A DNA stretch of 64,000 nucleotides from Rhynochetos jubatus (Eukaryota > Chordata > Aves > Eurypygiformes > Rhynochetidae), in NCBI GenBank assembly GCA_027574665.1, contig CM050662.1, positions 3,192,501 through 3,256,500 on the forward strand, read 5' to 3'. The translations under genes and the position numbers were made by a program. Every line of letters starts with the position of its first letter. The first letter of the stretch is position 1. Positions 11,235 to 20,065 of this stretch are shown here, in pieces. The notes below the pieces were generated by a model. The model made no database searches, was not told where the DNA came from, and worked only from the letters and a program-made list of their open reading frames with translations.

Positions 11235-11510
11235 AATGTCTCATTAAAGGGATTTGTGGGGCTGCCGAGCTTGGCTATAATCTGGCTCTTACCATTCATT
11301 TGTTCCAGCGTTTCAGGCAGCCGGGAAAGGTCGTTGGATCTTTAATTATGCCGAGGCAAGCGGCGGGCACAGCGGGAAGGAGGAAGGGCTGCGGGCGTCG
11401 GGCAGGCAGCCTGAGAGCGGCAAGCACGTCTGGGCTAATGAGGGAGATGCTTTCTGCCCTTGGGGGCCCGGCAGACGCAACGAGCCTTCCCTGCACTGTG
11501 TTGTCGCGGC
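11235..11510. promoter_or_regulatory. Candidate conserved, CpG-rich element
   Basis: The left part is AT-richer (gtctcattaaaggg near 11238, ggctataatctgg near 11272, tctttaattatgccg near 11339) and the right part to about 11510 is CpG-dense for this window (gcggcgggc, gcgggcgtcggg, gtcgcggcc). This looks like an enhancer or a small CpG island. No TATA/initiator pair or exon could be assigned. Confidence 0.4.
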
Positions 11511-11689
11511 CAGCCGAGCCATCCCCTGGCTGTGCAGTGACCGCAACCTCCTGCTCTTCCTCCCCCTACTCACTGGGGCATTGGCTGCCCCACAGCCCCA
11601 GCCTGACCTCACTCACTTCCTTCCTGCTTCTCTGGTGCTGTGCGATGTGATGGGACCCCAGTCCTGGGCACATGGACGTGGCTAGGCAC
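11511..11689. other. GC-rich background
   Basis: Short transition between the CpG-rich element and the TG/CA patch; nothing recognised. Confidence 0.5.
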
Positions 11690-12330
11690 ATGCCTGTGCA
11701 CACTCATGCACACTCACTGCACGCAGTATGCACAGTTGGGAGCACAGCCCCTCTTCCTGGGCAGGTTTCGGGGCCACAGTCCCATGGGGAAGGAGAGCTG
11801 TGCCTGTGCCAGGCTGAGTGGGGTGTCTGGAGCTCAGCTGGGACAAGCCCAGGTCCCTGAATGGCAAAACCACTGGGACGTGCTAGTGCCTCACGTGCCT
11901 GGGCAAGGGTGTGCTCCCTGCCTGCAAATGCATGCAGGATGGCAGTGATAGGTGTGGGAGCACTGTATGGATGTTTGTGTGCTGAATATGGGCTGTGTGT
12001 GCATGTACATACATCCCCCAGGGCTGAAAATGCACGTGTGTGTGCATGTGTGCATCTGCACGTGTGTGTGTGCACATGGAACGGGAGGCGTGTTTGAGCA
12101 TATGGGTGTGTTTCTCAGTGCTGAATGCCTCCAGAGCAAAGGATGGGTGTGTATATGCTGTCTGTGTGCAGTGACATGCATGCAGGATACAGGTTTGCAT
12201 GGTTACGTGCCTGTACCACCATGCAGGCTAAGGGGTATGTGCGCATGCTGTGCGTGCATACACATGTGTAAGCTCCCATGTGTCACTGCTCAATGCTTGC
12301 AGGACACCACGCATATGTACATGTGCTGAG
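11690..12330. repeat. Discontinuous TG/CA-rich patch
   Basis: Tgcacac words at 11695-11735 and then a longer stretch of tgtgtgc, gcatgtac and catgcat words at about 11965-12325. There is no fixed period and many segments alternate purine and pyrimidine. The middle (about 11740-11940) is ordinary GC-rich sequence. Confidence 0.75.
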
Positions 12331-12399
12331 CCGTGCAGGGCTTGTCTGTGCTGCGGGAGAGGGCTGGAGGATGCTGCATTGTTGACAGGGCTACAAAGA

Positions 12400-12565
12400 G
12401 CAAGTGACAGCAGGACGGGAGGTAAAGAAAGTTCAACAATTATCCCTCCCCTGGCGCAGAGCCGTCCTGCTCCACCGTGGTCATTAACGGACTGTCATAT
12501 CCTGTGATGACGGTTGTGGATCGGCTCCTGACACAGATTGGCAGGCAATGAGGTACTCTGGAGAT
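12400..12565. promoter_or_regulatory. Candidate conserved non-coding element
   Basis: Balanced, non-repetitive block with retained CpGs: gttcaacaattatccc near 12430, gtggtcattaacggac near 12477, gtgatgacggttgtgg near 12504. Function inferred from composition. Confidence 0.35.
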
Positions 12566-13227
12566 GTCATCTTGCGGCGACAGGCAGCAACCGTGGCAGG
12601 CCCCCCAACCAGCCCACCACAATTGCAGGGTGACACTGTGTCCAGGGAGGCTCGGTGGTGTCATGCAGCCCTCCCTGCTGTCACCCCAGGCTGCAGAATA
12701 TGCTGGAGGGATGCAAAGCCTCTGCCACACGCCCTATGCTGGTGGGGGTCCCTGCAGGCCCAGGAGTGCCCCCAGGGCTGGCTGCAGCCTGAGTGACAGT
12801 CTGTCCTGCTAATGAGCCCCAGTACCAGGCAGGATGGCTGACACCCGTGGCCAGCTCCTGGGGCCATCCCAGGGGGCTCACCACCATCAGGCACAGCCGG
12901 AGGAGGTCCGGAGTGAGCAGGGGCTGACACTGATGCCATCCTTTCTCCTGAATGCCAGTGGAAAGCTGTGTGGGTTTGTCCCACCCCAGCAGTTTTGGGG
13001 TGCTGATTGTCCTAGAAAACGGAAGGGGTGTAGGAGGTGCAGCTGCACTGCTCATGCTCCTCAGTGTGCAGGGTCACGCTGCCTGCCCAGACCCATGGTC
13101 CATGAGGACTGGTGGCCCCCAGGAGCCTCCTCTGACTGACCCAAGCTGTCCTGGGCAGGGCAGAAGGGGATAGAGAAAGGACAAGCCTGGCCAGGACTGC
13201 AGACCATGGTGGGCACTGGGCACTCAG
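12566..13227. other. GC-rich background
   Basis: No gene or repeat recognised. Overlapping open frames on both strands are treated as chance. Confidence 0.5.
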
Positions 13228-13466
13228 TGCTGATTCTGGAGCAGTCCTGATGTGCCACAGCATCATTCTCCTGCCACAGCACCATTTCTGGAGTTTCCTC
13301 CTGTCTCGTCCCATCATTTCTGGAGCATCCTCTGTCTTGGCATCACCGTTTTTTCTGGAGCATCCTCCCACCGCATCACTGGCATTTCTGGAGCATCCTC
13401 CTGCCTTGGCCCATCATTTCTGGAGCATCCTGTCTCAGCATCACCGTTTCTGGAGCAGCCGTCACA
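13228..13466 (+). repeat. Minisatellite, core TTTCTGGAGCATCCTC, 27-38 bp units
   Basis: Units start with atcatttctgg or atcaccgtttctgg and carry the core at about 13286, 13317, 13353, 13386, 13417 and 13447, with an earlier diverged copy at 13234 (attctggagcag). Spacer lengths vary, so the array is old or was assembled by slippage. Frames across it give repeated Ser/His/Phe-rich peptides, which explains the open frames here without a gene. Confidence 0.9.
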
Positions 13467-13639
13467 CAATGCATCTGCACTGCTGTGGCTGTGCCCCCAG
13501 TGCCAGCTCCAGCTCCTGGCTCCAACCCTTGCACTAAGCAAGGGGCCCTTATTCCATGGTCGCCTATCTCCTACCTTTCTTCTTTCCTCCCACGTCTCCA
13601 CTCTCACTCCCTTGAAGACACACATGCCTAATCCGCTTG

Positions 13640-13730
13640 TTAGCCTATCCTTTCATCTAAAAACAATATGCAGCTGAATGCTGGAGATAATTAATTGATC
13701 AATTAGATAGAGAACTGCCTGTGCTCATGG
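13640..13730. promoter_or_regulatory. Candidate element with 14-bp palindrome
   Basis: AT-rich island containing taattgatcaatta at 13692-13705, a perfect 14-bp palindrome that presents TAAT and ATTA half sites in opposed orientation, plus aacaatatgcag near 13662. Dimeric homeodomain binding is a natural guess; nothing proves it. Confidence 0.35.
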
Positions 13731-13850
13731 CACCACGCACACGTGGAGGGGGAGGCTGTGCCAGCACACCTGCCAGTGCAATTCCCCAGCATATCATCCG
13801 TGCCTATGCAAGAGGGTGCTGCCATTCACACCTAGTTGTGCTTGGTGTGT

Positions 13851-14040
13851 GCATGCAGCCATGCACACACAGCTGCATTCAGCATGCACACACACAGCTA
13901 GGCACACCCACCTGCATCCAACGTGCAGAGCTGTGCACACCTGAGCGTGTGGCATTTGGTGTGCACACCCAGGCATGTACACCTGATCGCATTCAGTGTG
14001 CACACCCAACCATGCACACTGTATGCCTGCACACTGCTGT
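13851..14040 (+). repeat. Minisatellite, 36-39 bp period
   Basis: Units begin with gcattcag or gcatccaac/gcatttgg and continue with gtgcacaccca-type sequence. Starts fall at 13875, 13914, 13952, 13989 and 14025, giving periods of 39, 38, 37 and 36 bp, preceded by a partial unit at 13851. The content is CA/TG-rich like other patches in the window, but here a true period exists. Confidence 0.85.
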
Positions 14041-14679
14041 TCGGAGGGTGCTGAACACCAGTGCTGAGCTTGGAGTGACACACACCACTGCATCTCCCAC
14101 ACCCCGCCTCCTGCCTCCATTTCCCCACAGTACCACATCTGCAGGGGACAGGCCAAGGTGACCACAGGCTGCTGGCAGCTCACAGGCCTGGGGCCAGCCC
14201 ACCTGCCCCGGTGCAGGAACACAGTTAGTGAGTGCTGCTATGCAATGGGGACCCTGCCCGACAGCCCTGCTGCCCCCCCAGCCCAGCCTGGGTGTGGGCA
14301 AGGGATGAGGCAGTGCCAGGCACAGGTCAGGGCGCTGCTGGCACCTTGTCACCATGCCATGTATGACAGAGCCATGTGACACTGTGACACAGTCTGCAAA
14401 GCTGAGGGGTGCCTGCTCTGCTCCCTGGGAGCATATGAGTGCGCCGCATCTGACCCAGGGGGGTCCCACCTGGCTGAGCAGGCTGCTCTTGGTCTCCCCC
14501 TGGCCCCCCACCCCACCACTCCCCATGGGTGCTGCTGCGCCTAGGTGTTTCCAACCATCCCAGGGCATGGGACAGGATGCCGAGCACCTGGGGGGGTCCC
14601 AGCAGGCAGAGTGGTGCCCCAGCACGCTGAGGAGAGGGACAGGTAGGGCTGCCGGGGAGGCAGGGTGCCACAGCGAAGT
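14041..14679. other. GC-rich background
   Basis: A long - strand open frame crosses this stretch but has no recognisable domain and continues into the minisatellite, so it is not reported as a gene. Confidence 0.5.
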
Positions 14680-14960
14680 AAATAATGCAGCAAACCCATG
14701 TCTACCAACCCCCTCCTCCACGGGCTTTGAAAAGCTACACATTACCCTGATCTCCAGACATGAGTTTTTGTCACCAAACAGGGTGATGAGGAGACTTTGA
14801 AGCAAATACAAACACTGGGAAAGGGAATACATAAGAAGAGAGTCGCATGTTCTCTTCAGAAAACAATTGCAGTGTCAACTACGCGGAGCAGCTCCTTGGA
14901 GGGGGAGCTGCTAACCAGGAACCTGACAGCCCCAAATGCTAGGAAATTATCATCAAAATA
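14680..14960. promoter_or_regulatory. Candidate conserved non-coding element
   Basis: AT-richer block with gaagtaaataatgcagc near 14675, acatgagtttttgtcacc near 14758, gcaaatacaaacactgg near 14802 and aaaacaattgcagtgtc near 14861. Non-repetitive and bounded by GC-rich DNA. Confidence 0.35.
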
Positions 14961-15164
14961 AAGAAATCCTCCCTCTGTGACAGTACCAGGTGTCCTTCCC
15001 ACCCCCAGCTGCAGGGACCCTGGGATGTCCCTTGCCCTCCTCCTCGTGCACCCCATGTTGCCCCAGGTGCTGCATGTACCCCCCAGCCCTGCGCTCCAAC
15101 GGGTCCCCTGTGGTAGAATAACCCCTGTGCCCCTCGGCACCCACTGGTGCTTGTCACCTGCAAG
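14961..15164. other. GC-rich background
   Basis: Non-repetitive GC-rich sequence before the TTGCAC array; nothing recognised. Confidence 0.5.
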
Positions 15165-15400
15165 TGCATGCCTTGCACGCACAGTCCTGTCTCGCATGCG
15201 CACACACTTGCCCCTTGCATGCGGGTGGCTTGCACACCTTGCATGAGCACTCACACCTCGCACGTACCTCCTGCGCGATGCATATGCGCACGCCTTGCAC
15301 AGATACTCAATACCTTGCACACTCACACCTTGCACACGTACTCATGCCCTGCGCATGCGGTCACACCTTGCACGCTGTGCACACCTCACCCCCGCAATCC
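15165..15400 (+). repeat. TTGCAC-type minisatellite, array 1
   Basis: Irregular units of roughly 15-25 bp built on ccttgcac followed by gyactcacac. Good copies occur near 15236, 15294, 15314, 15329 and 15366. The phrase ccttgcatgagcactcaca at 15239-15257 recurs in nearly the same form in the array at 15845, so the two are related. Confidence 0.85.
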
Positions 15401-15439
15401 TACACAAGCCCTACCTGAGTGTTCCCCTTCTCCCTGACA

Positions 15440-15620
15440 CCCGCTCTGAAGCAGCATAAATAAATATGTACCTGTACAAGTATATAAAGGCAGTGCTATA
15501 TATAGCATGGAAGATGTGATCATTTTGTGGCAGGTCCCTGTCTGTGGCTGCCAGCTCCTGCCAGATCTCGCTTGGGCATTTAAGGTGCCATGGAATTTGA
15601 GGGGGGGAATTTGGGTTTCC
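15440..15620. promoter_or_regulatory. Candidate element between two related arrays
   Basis: A non-repetitive, AT-rich block sandwiched between two TTGCAC arrays: cataaataaatatgtacc near 15455, tatataaaggcag near 15481 (TATA-like), and gtgctatatatagcatgg at 15493-15510, which holds the 12-bp palindrome gctatatatagc at 15495-15506. A TATA box is possible, but no initiator, transcript or exon can be shown. Confidence 0.35.
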
Positions 15621-15844
15621 CATTCAGCCAAGACCTGCTGGTGTGCCCTGCATGGGAAGAGTCACCAGCACCGTGTCCTCATGGAGCTCAAGGGCAGTCC
15701 CTGTGAGCCTGGTGTGGGGTGCTGCCCCTGCAGTCCCTAGGGGTGTCCCTAAGGACACGGCTGCCACTGGGAGTGCTTTGGTGTGGGGGTCCCCCCAGGA
15801 ACCTGGGGGAAGGAGGGGGCACCTTTGTGGAGTGCACAGTCACG

Positions 15845-16250
15845 TCCTCACCTTCAGATGCACATGCACTAATGCTCTGCATGTGCACTCCTGCCCTGTG
15901 CACACTTGCAGCATGTGCACATTCACTTCCTGCATGAGCACTCCCACCCTGCTCACACTCAACCCTTGCACGAGCAATCCCGCACTGTTCACACTCCTTG
16001 CATGATCGCTCCCACCCTGCTCACACTCCCCTCTGTTCACACACATGCTTTGTACACTTATTCATGCCTTGCACACCCACTCAACTCTCAGGCATGCACT
16101 GCATGTCCACTCACACCCAGCTTGCACCTTCACACCTTGTACGTGCTCAGCCACTGCGTGTGCAATCGCACTCTGCCCACACACTCTCCCTCACGCTCTC
16201 ACTTGTGCCTTGCACTCGCGTATCATGGTGCACACCCAGGTCTGCCTGCC
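15845..16250 (+). repeat. TTGCAC-type minisatellite, array 2
   Basis: Same word family as the array at 15165: tcctgcatgagcactccca near 15928, ccttgcacgagcaatccc near 15964, ccttgcatgatcgctccca near 15997, then increasingly diverged copies to about 16170 and loose TGCAC words to 16250. The repeat of about 35 bp here (tgcatgagcactcccaccc ... cacactc) is a longer unit than in array 1. Confidence 0.8.
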
Positions 16251-16404
16251 CCGCACGACTGCACTTCAACAACCCCCAAACACGCATCTTCCCATCTCTG
16301 TGGCTCCAGGTACTTGTCTCCCCTTCCTGCACCTCCGAACCCCAAACCTTGTCCATGCTCCCCTCCTATGGGGGCACACTATGGATCCAGTGCACTGCTC
16401 CACA

Positions 16405-16791
16405 CATCCCTGCAGACACCTCTCCCTGTTCCCTCCTTTCTGCTCTGCTCATCCCCCTTCCATCCCTCTGTCTGTCCACCCCCTCATCCATCCACCTGTC
16501 TGTCTGCCTCACACCTTCCCGTGCTCAGTCCCTCTTTATCTCCAGCTCCCAGCCGCTTCTCACCCCTCCCTGCCGCTGCCTCCATCCCTCCTTCTCCCCA
16601 TCCCTCGCTCCCGCTGCCTCTCGCTGCGGTTATCACTCTCTCACACACATCCCTCCTCCCTCCCTCCCTCCCTTCTTCTGCTCATCCTTTTGCCCCTCTC
16701 ATGCTCCCTTTCTTCCACCTCCTTCACTTATCCATCCTCTCCGTCCCCACATTTCTCTCTTTTCCATCCCCCCTCCTTCTGACCACCTTGC
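16405..16791. repeat. Polypyrimidine tract with (CCCT)n and G-quadruplex motif
   Basis: About 390 bp of almost continuous C/T on the + strand. At 16651-16673 it becomes tccc repeated, so the - strand reads GGGA four times with single-base loops (16658-16672), the sequence class that forms very stable G-quadruplexes. The tract can also form an intramolecular triplex. The very long open frames over it (up to 356 codons) result from the lack of purine-containing stop codons. Confidence 0.9.
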
Positions 16792-17014
16792 CTGGGCAAG
16801 GGTGATCCAGCCTCGGTGCCACCACCCCGCCCGACCACGCGTGTCCTCGCGTCCCTCTCGCTCACGTACCCCCTTGGACCCTCCGTGTCCCCGCCATGCC
16901 TCGTTTTACCCTGATGCCGCAGCCTTTAAAGTTTCAATCAGTGCTCAGCTGGGAGAGGCGGGGAAGGCTGTGCCTCCCGCTCCCAGCCCCGCGACGCCGT
17001 GCTGCCACTCTGAG
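16792..17014. other. GC-rich, CpG-containing background
   Basis: Contains several CpGs (cgcgtgtcctcgcg near 16838, ccgcgacgccgtg near 16987), so a small CpG-rich patch lies between the pyrimidine tract and the AT-rich island. No promoter elements identified. Confidence 0.4.
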
Positions 17015-17150
17015 CGCTCCCGCCTTATAAATTTTACATTATTACCCTCTTTAAAGTATATAAAATAACTATTCATAAATTATTGAGGGGAAATTTAAAA
17101 TACTACAAATGTTTATAAATGTTTATCAAGAGGTCTTCAGAAGTGAGTGA
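17015..17150. promoter_or_regulatory. Strongly AT-rich candidate conserved element
   Basis: One of the sharpest transitions in the window: ccttataaattttacatt near 17022, aaagtatataaaataac near 17053, ttcataaattattgagg near 17072 and two tandem aatgtttataa words near 17107 and 17117. Homeodomain- and FOX-type words (tgtttat) are frequent. Could equally be an old AT-rich insertion; no terminal repeats are seen. Confidence 0.4.
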
Positions 17151-18087
17151 GCGGAGCCTGAGTGACTTCCCACGTCTGGCAGGAGCACAGCAGCTGCCCT
17201 GCCCCTGCCCATCGGTGGATTTCCATGGGACCCCCAGCAGGGGATTGGCACTGGCTCCCGCAGCCTCTTTAATTCATGTCTCCATGGATGGAGAGGAACA
17301 AATTACCATCCGTGCGCTCTCTTCTGCTGCCAGCAGCGTTCTGTGTCCAGGCAGCCCTGGCCTTTCCCATCAACTGCTGCTGTGCCACCCAGTGCTGGGG
17401 CTGCCCCTGGGCAAGGGTAGATGGCCTGCCCCTCTGGGGACACATCCTGCTTTGCTGGGAACATGTCCTACACCACTGGGGAGATGTGCTGTCCACCCTG
17501 GGGAGATGTGCTGTCCTGTCCTGTCCCCCAGCATGATACCCACTGTGTGCCCAGGTGACAGGCTGGCTTGGAGTCCCCAGTGAGTCCCTCATGCATGCAC
17601 AGAAACACGCCTGTGCACACATGCAGATGTGGGTACACACACAGACACATGTGCACAAGTGGTGTCAACCTGCTTCAAGCCAGGGCTGGGATGTGTCCCC
17701 TTGGGTAGGGTGGCACAGGGCAGGCAGCCAGCACCCTTCTCAGTGCTGATGGCATTCCCAGTGGCTCCAGTGCTGACCCAGCCTTGGCACAGCTTCCAGC
17801 ACTGCCTGGCCAGCACTGGTGCCTCCATGGCTGCTGGAACCCTGCAAGTGCCGTGGCAGCAGCGGTGTGGTGGCACTAAGCCATGCCAGGATGCTGGTGC
17901 TAGGCAGGCAGGAGTGTGTTGGGTGCAGAGAGCAGGACCTGGACAGGGCTGCCGGAGTTGTGTGGCAAAAACGGATGGGCTATGGCACAGACACTGGCTT
18001 CAGCACCTGCCAGTATGTGGCCTGGCACTAACACACACACGTGTGGTACCTCCCTGGCAAACACAGCACCTCTGAGACTGGACAGCC
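17151..18087. other. GC-rich background with a short tandem duplication
   Basis: A 22-bp unit beginning ctggggagatgtgctgtc is duplicated at 17476 and 17498. A short CA/TG patch lies at 17595-17660. No exon or gene recognised. Confidence 0.6.
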
Positions 18088-18482
18088 AGCATGGCATGAC
18101 ATGGTATGGCATGACATGGTATGGCATGGCACAGCCTGCAGGCCTGGCACTGACAAGCCCTGGAAACCTGCTCAGCATGGCATATGACAGTATGGCATGG
18201 TACTGCAGGGATGGCACTATGGCAGCCTGCATGGCATGGCACAACATGGCATGATGTGGCACAGACCTGCAGGTATGGTACCGCCAAACCTGGCCAGCCT
18301 GTTTGGCACAGCATGGCACAGCATGGCATGGCATGGTGCTGCAGGGTTGGCACCACTGAGCCTGAGCAGCCTGGTTGGCATGGCATGGCACATCCTACGG
18401 GGAAGGCACTGTTGAGCCCAGGCATGGCACAGCCCTGGCATAGCCATGGCACACCCTTAGCACATTGGCATGGCAGAGTGAT
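18088..18482 (+). repeat. TGGCA-dense higher-order minisatellite
   Basis: About 26 TGGCA words in 395 bp, mostly as catggcatggcac. A longer unit is marked by ctgcagg-type words at 18136, 18203, 18267 and 18339 (spacings 67, 64 and 72 bp), so this is a 64-72 bp tandem repeat containing a shorter one. The inverted pair gccaaac (18283-18289) and gtttggc (18301-18307) lies inside. TGGCA is the half-site word of nuclear factor I, first described in chicken as the TGGCA-binding protein; binding here is untested. Cys/His-rich peptides from these frames are artefacts. Confidence 0.9.
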
Positions 18483-18939
18483 CCTGCACACACTCTGATC
18501 CTCTTCTCGAGGAGCTCCAAGGGTCAGGCTTTGCCCACAGGCAGAGTGTCACTGTCAGCAGGGTGTCACTATTGCCTGGGTGTCACTGCCAGAGGGTGCA
18601 GTGCAGGAGGGTGCCCAGAGGTGGACTCTGCCAAACCACCTGCCCAGGGAAAGACCAGTGACCAGGAGAGCTGTATCCTTGTGCAAGACACAAGTGGTTG
18701 CCACAGGCATGCTACAGGACATGGACACAACCAAGGCCTCTGGAAAGGCGCAGGATCATGGAGATGTCCTCTGGCCTGGCCACCGTGGCACCATGCCCAC
18801 TGTGGTGGGAGCTGTGCCCACCGCAGGGTGGCAAAGGAGCTCTGCTGCAGCCCTGGCGAGGGGGTCTGCCAAGTGTGCACAACTCATGCATGGATGCTCA
18901 GTGATCCTAAAGCTTCCAACAGGAGCTGCCTGCAGGGAT
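18483..18939. other. GC-rich background
   Basis: No repeat family or exon recognised. The phrase gtgtcactgtcag and variants occur three times at 18546-18590, a weak short repeat. Confidence 0.5.
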
Positions 18940-19090
18940 TGTGTTTAAAGCGCCGGCTGATTGGGGTAATCATAGGAGCACAGAGTGCATTAGCTGTGAA
19001 GGTTTATAAAGGGAAATTAAAATAAAATTGGATGTGACAGAAAAGTACATGGAAAATTAGTATAAGAATATGAATATTTATGGCTGCAGG
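18940..19090. promoter_or_regulatory. AT-rich candidate conserved element
   Basis: Abrupt switch to AT-rich sequence: tgtttaaagcgccgg near 18941, ggggtaatcatagg near 18963, ggaaattaaaataaaattgg near 19012, aagaatatgaatatttatgg near 19064. No open frame or repeat signature. Confidence 0.4.
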
Positions 19091-19794
19091 AGCACGCACT
19101 GGGAAAGTGCTCCTCTGTGCTCCCTGCCACCCTCCCACTGAGGGCCTGGGGCAGGTCTGGGCATAGCACCCAGCTGTGGGACCAGCTGTGGTGGGCATGC
19201 CACGCTCCCGTCCCTACCCATGTGCCCCGAGGGGGACTTTGGGGGTGATGGAGGCTGTGGTGTCCCAATTGCATACCCATGGGCACCTCACATCCCAGGG
19301 CGTGTCTGCAGGGCTGGCATGTCCTGGTGTTGGTGGTGGCACTGGTGCAGGGCCCCACAGGTGCTTCCACTGCTGTGACAGCACAATGGCACTGGGATGG
19401 GGACAGGGGCAGCTCAGGAGCATCGCTGGTGGCAGAGAGGAGGGGGTTGGCACCGTGTGGTGCTGGCACACGCTGAGGTTGCTCATGCAAGAATTAGGGC
19501 ACTAGGACAGAGCTCAGCCTGCCAGGCTGGCTGGGCACAGCTCTCCTCTTGCCCGCTGCGGCTCTGCCCACCTGGCCAAGCTCTGGCAAGGCTCACACCA
19601 GCAACCAGCAGCAATCGGCACCCGCAGTTCCACGGCAGCAGGCTGAAGGTGCTACCACCCTGTTAGGGATGACACGCTTCCCTCCCACCCCACTCAGAGC
19701 AGGGAGCAGCCTGCGGCACCCCTGCCTGCCTGCTTGTCCTGCCGCGGGCCTGGTGCTGGACCCGCGGGCAGCTATCCCCCTGTCCCCTCCCGCT
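19091..19794. other. GC-rich background
   Basis: Open frames on both strands without recognisable domains; no repeat seen. Confidence 0.5.
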
Positions 19795-19915
19795 GTCACA
19801 CTTAGAAGCCATTAAAATAATTGAATGCTTTAAATATTCAGCGCCTGGCTTAAATATTCATCAGCAAAGTTATTCTGATTGCTAAACTGCATCAGCATAG
19901 TCTGGGAAATGGTTC
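19795..19915. promoter_or_regulatory. AT-rich element with duplicated TTAAATATTCA word
   Basis: The word ttaaatattca occurs twice, at 19830-19840 and 19850-19860, within agccattaaaataattgaatg...ggcttaaatattc. Two identical 11-mers 20 bp apart in non-repetitive flanks suggest a paired protein site or a small duplication. Candidate regulatory element. Confidence 0.4.
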
Positions 19916-19929
19916 CTCTCAACAGAGCT

Positions 19930-20065
19930 CCCCCCATGCGTGTGCACAGCCGTGCGCTCCCTGACCCTCACGTGGGCACGCACACACACACACGTACACA
20001 AACGTGTGCACATGTGCACCTCCGCATATAGACATGCATGGGCTTGCATGCACGGAGAAGGATGC
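19930..20065. repeat. CA/TG-rich patch
   Basis: Alternating cacac/gtgtgc sequence including a (CA)n run at 19980-19993; no longer period. A GGGCACTGGGAGCA word is duplicated just downstream at 20095 and 20115. Confidence 0.8.

Noticed and set aside
13258-13464. Spaced repeats reminiscent of a CRISPR array
   Set aside because: Repeat and spacer lengths are irregular, spacers resemble one another, and the sequence is vertebrate; it is a minisatellite. The same applies to 48040-48228.
13993-14832. 279-codon open frame on the - strand
   Set aside because: It enters the 36-39 bp minisatellite and lacks recognisable protein features.
15475-15510. TATA-box promoter (tatataaaggcag near 15481)
   Set aside because: A TATA-like word alone in an AT-rich block is weak; no initiator, CpG island or exon follows.
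15998-17068. 356-codon and overlapping 299-codon open frames
   Set aside because: The frames cross a TGCAC array and a polypyrimidine tract, where stop codons cannot easily occur; peptides are Ser/Pro/Leu low complexity.
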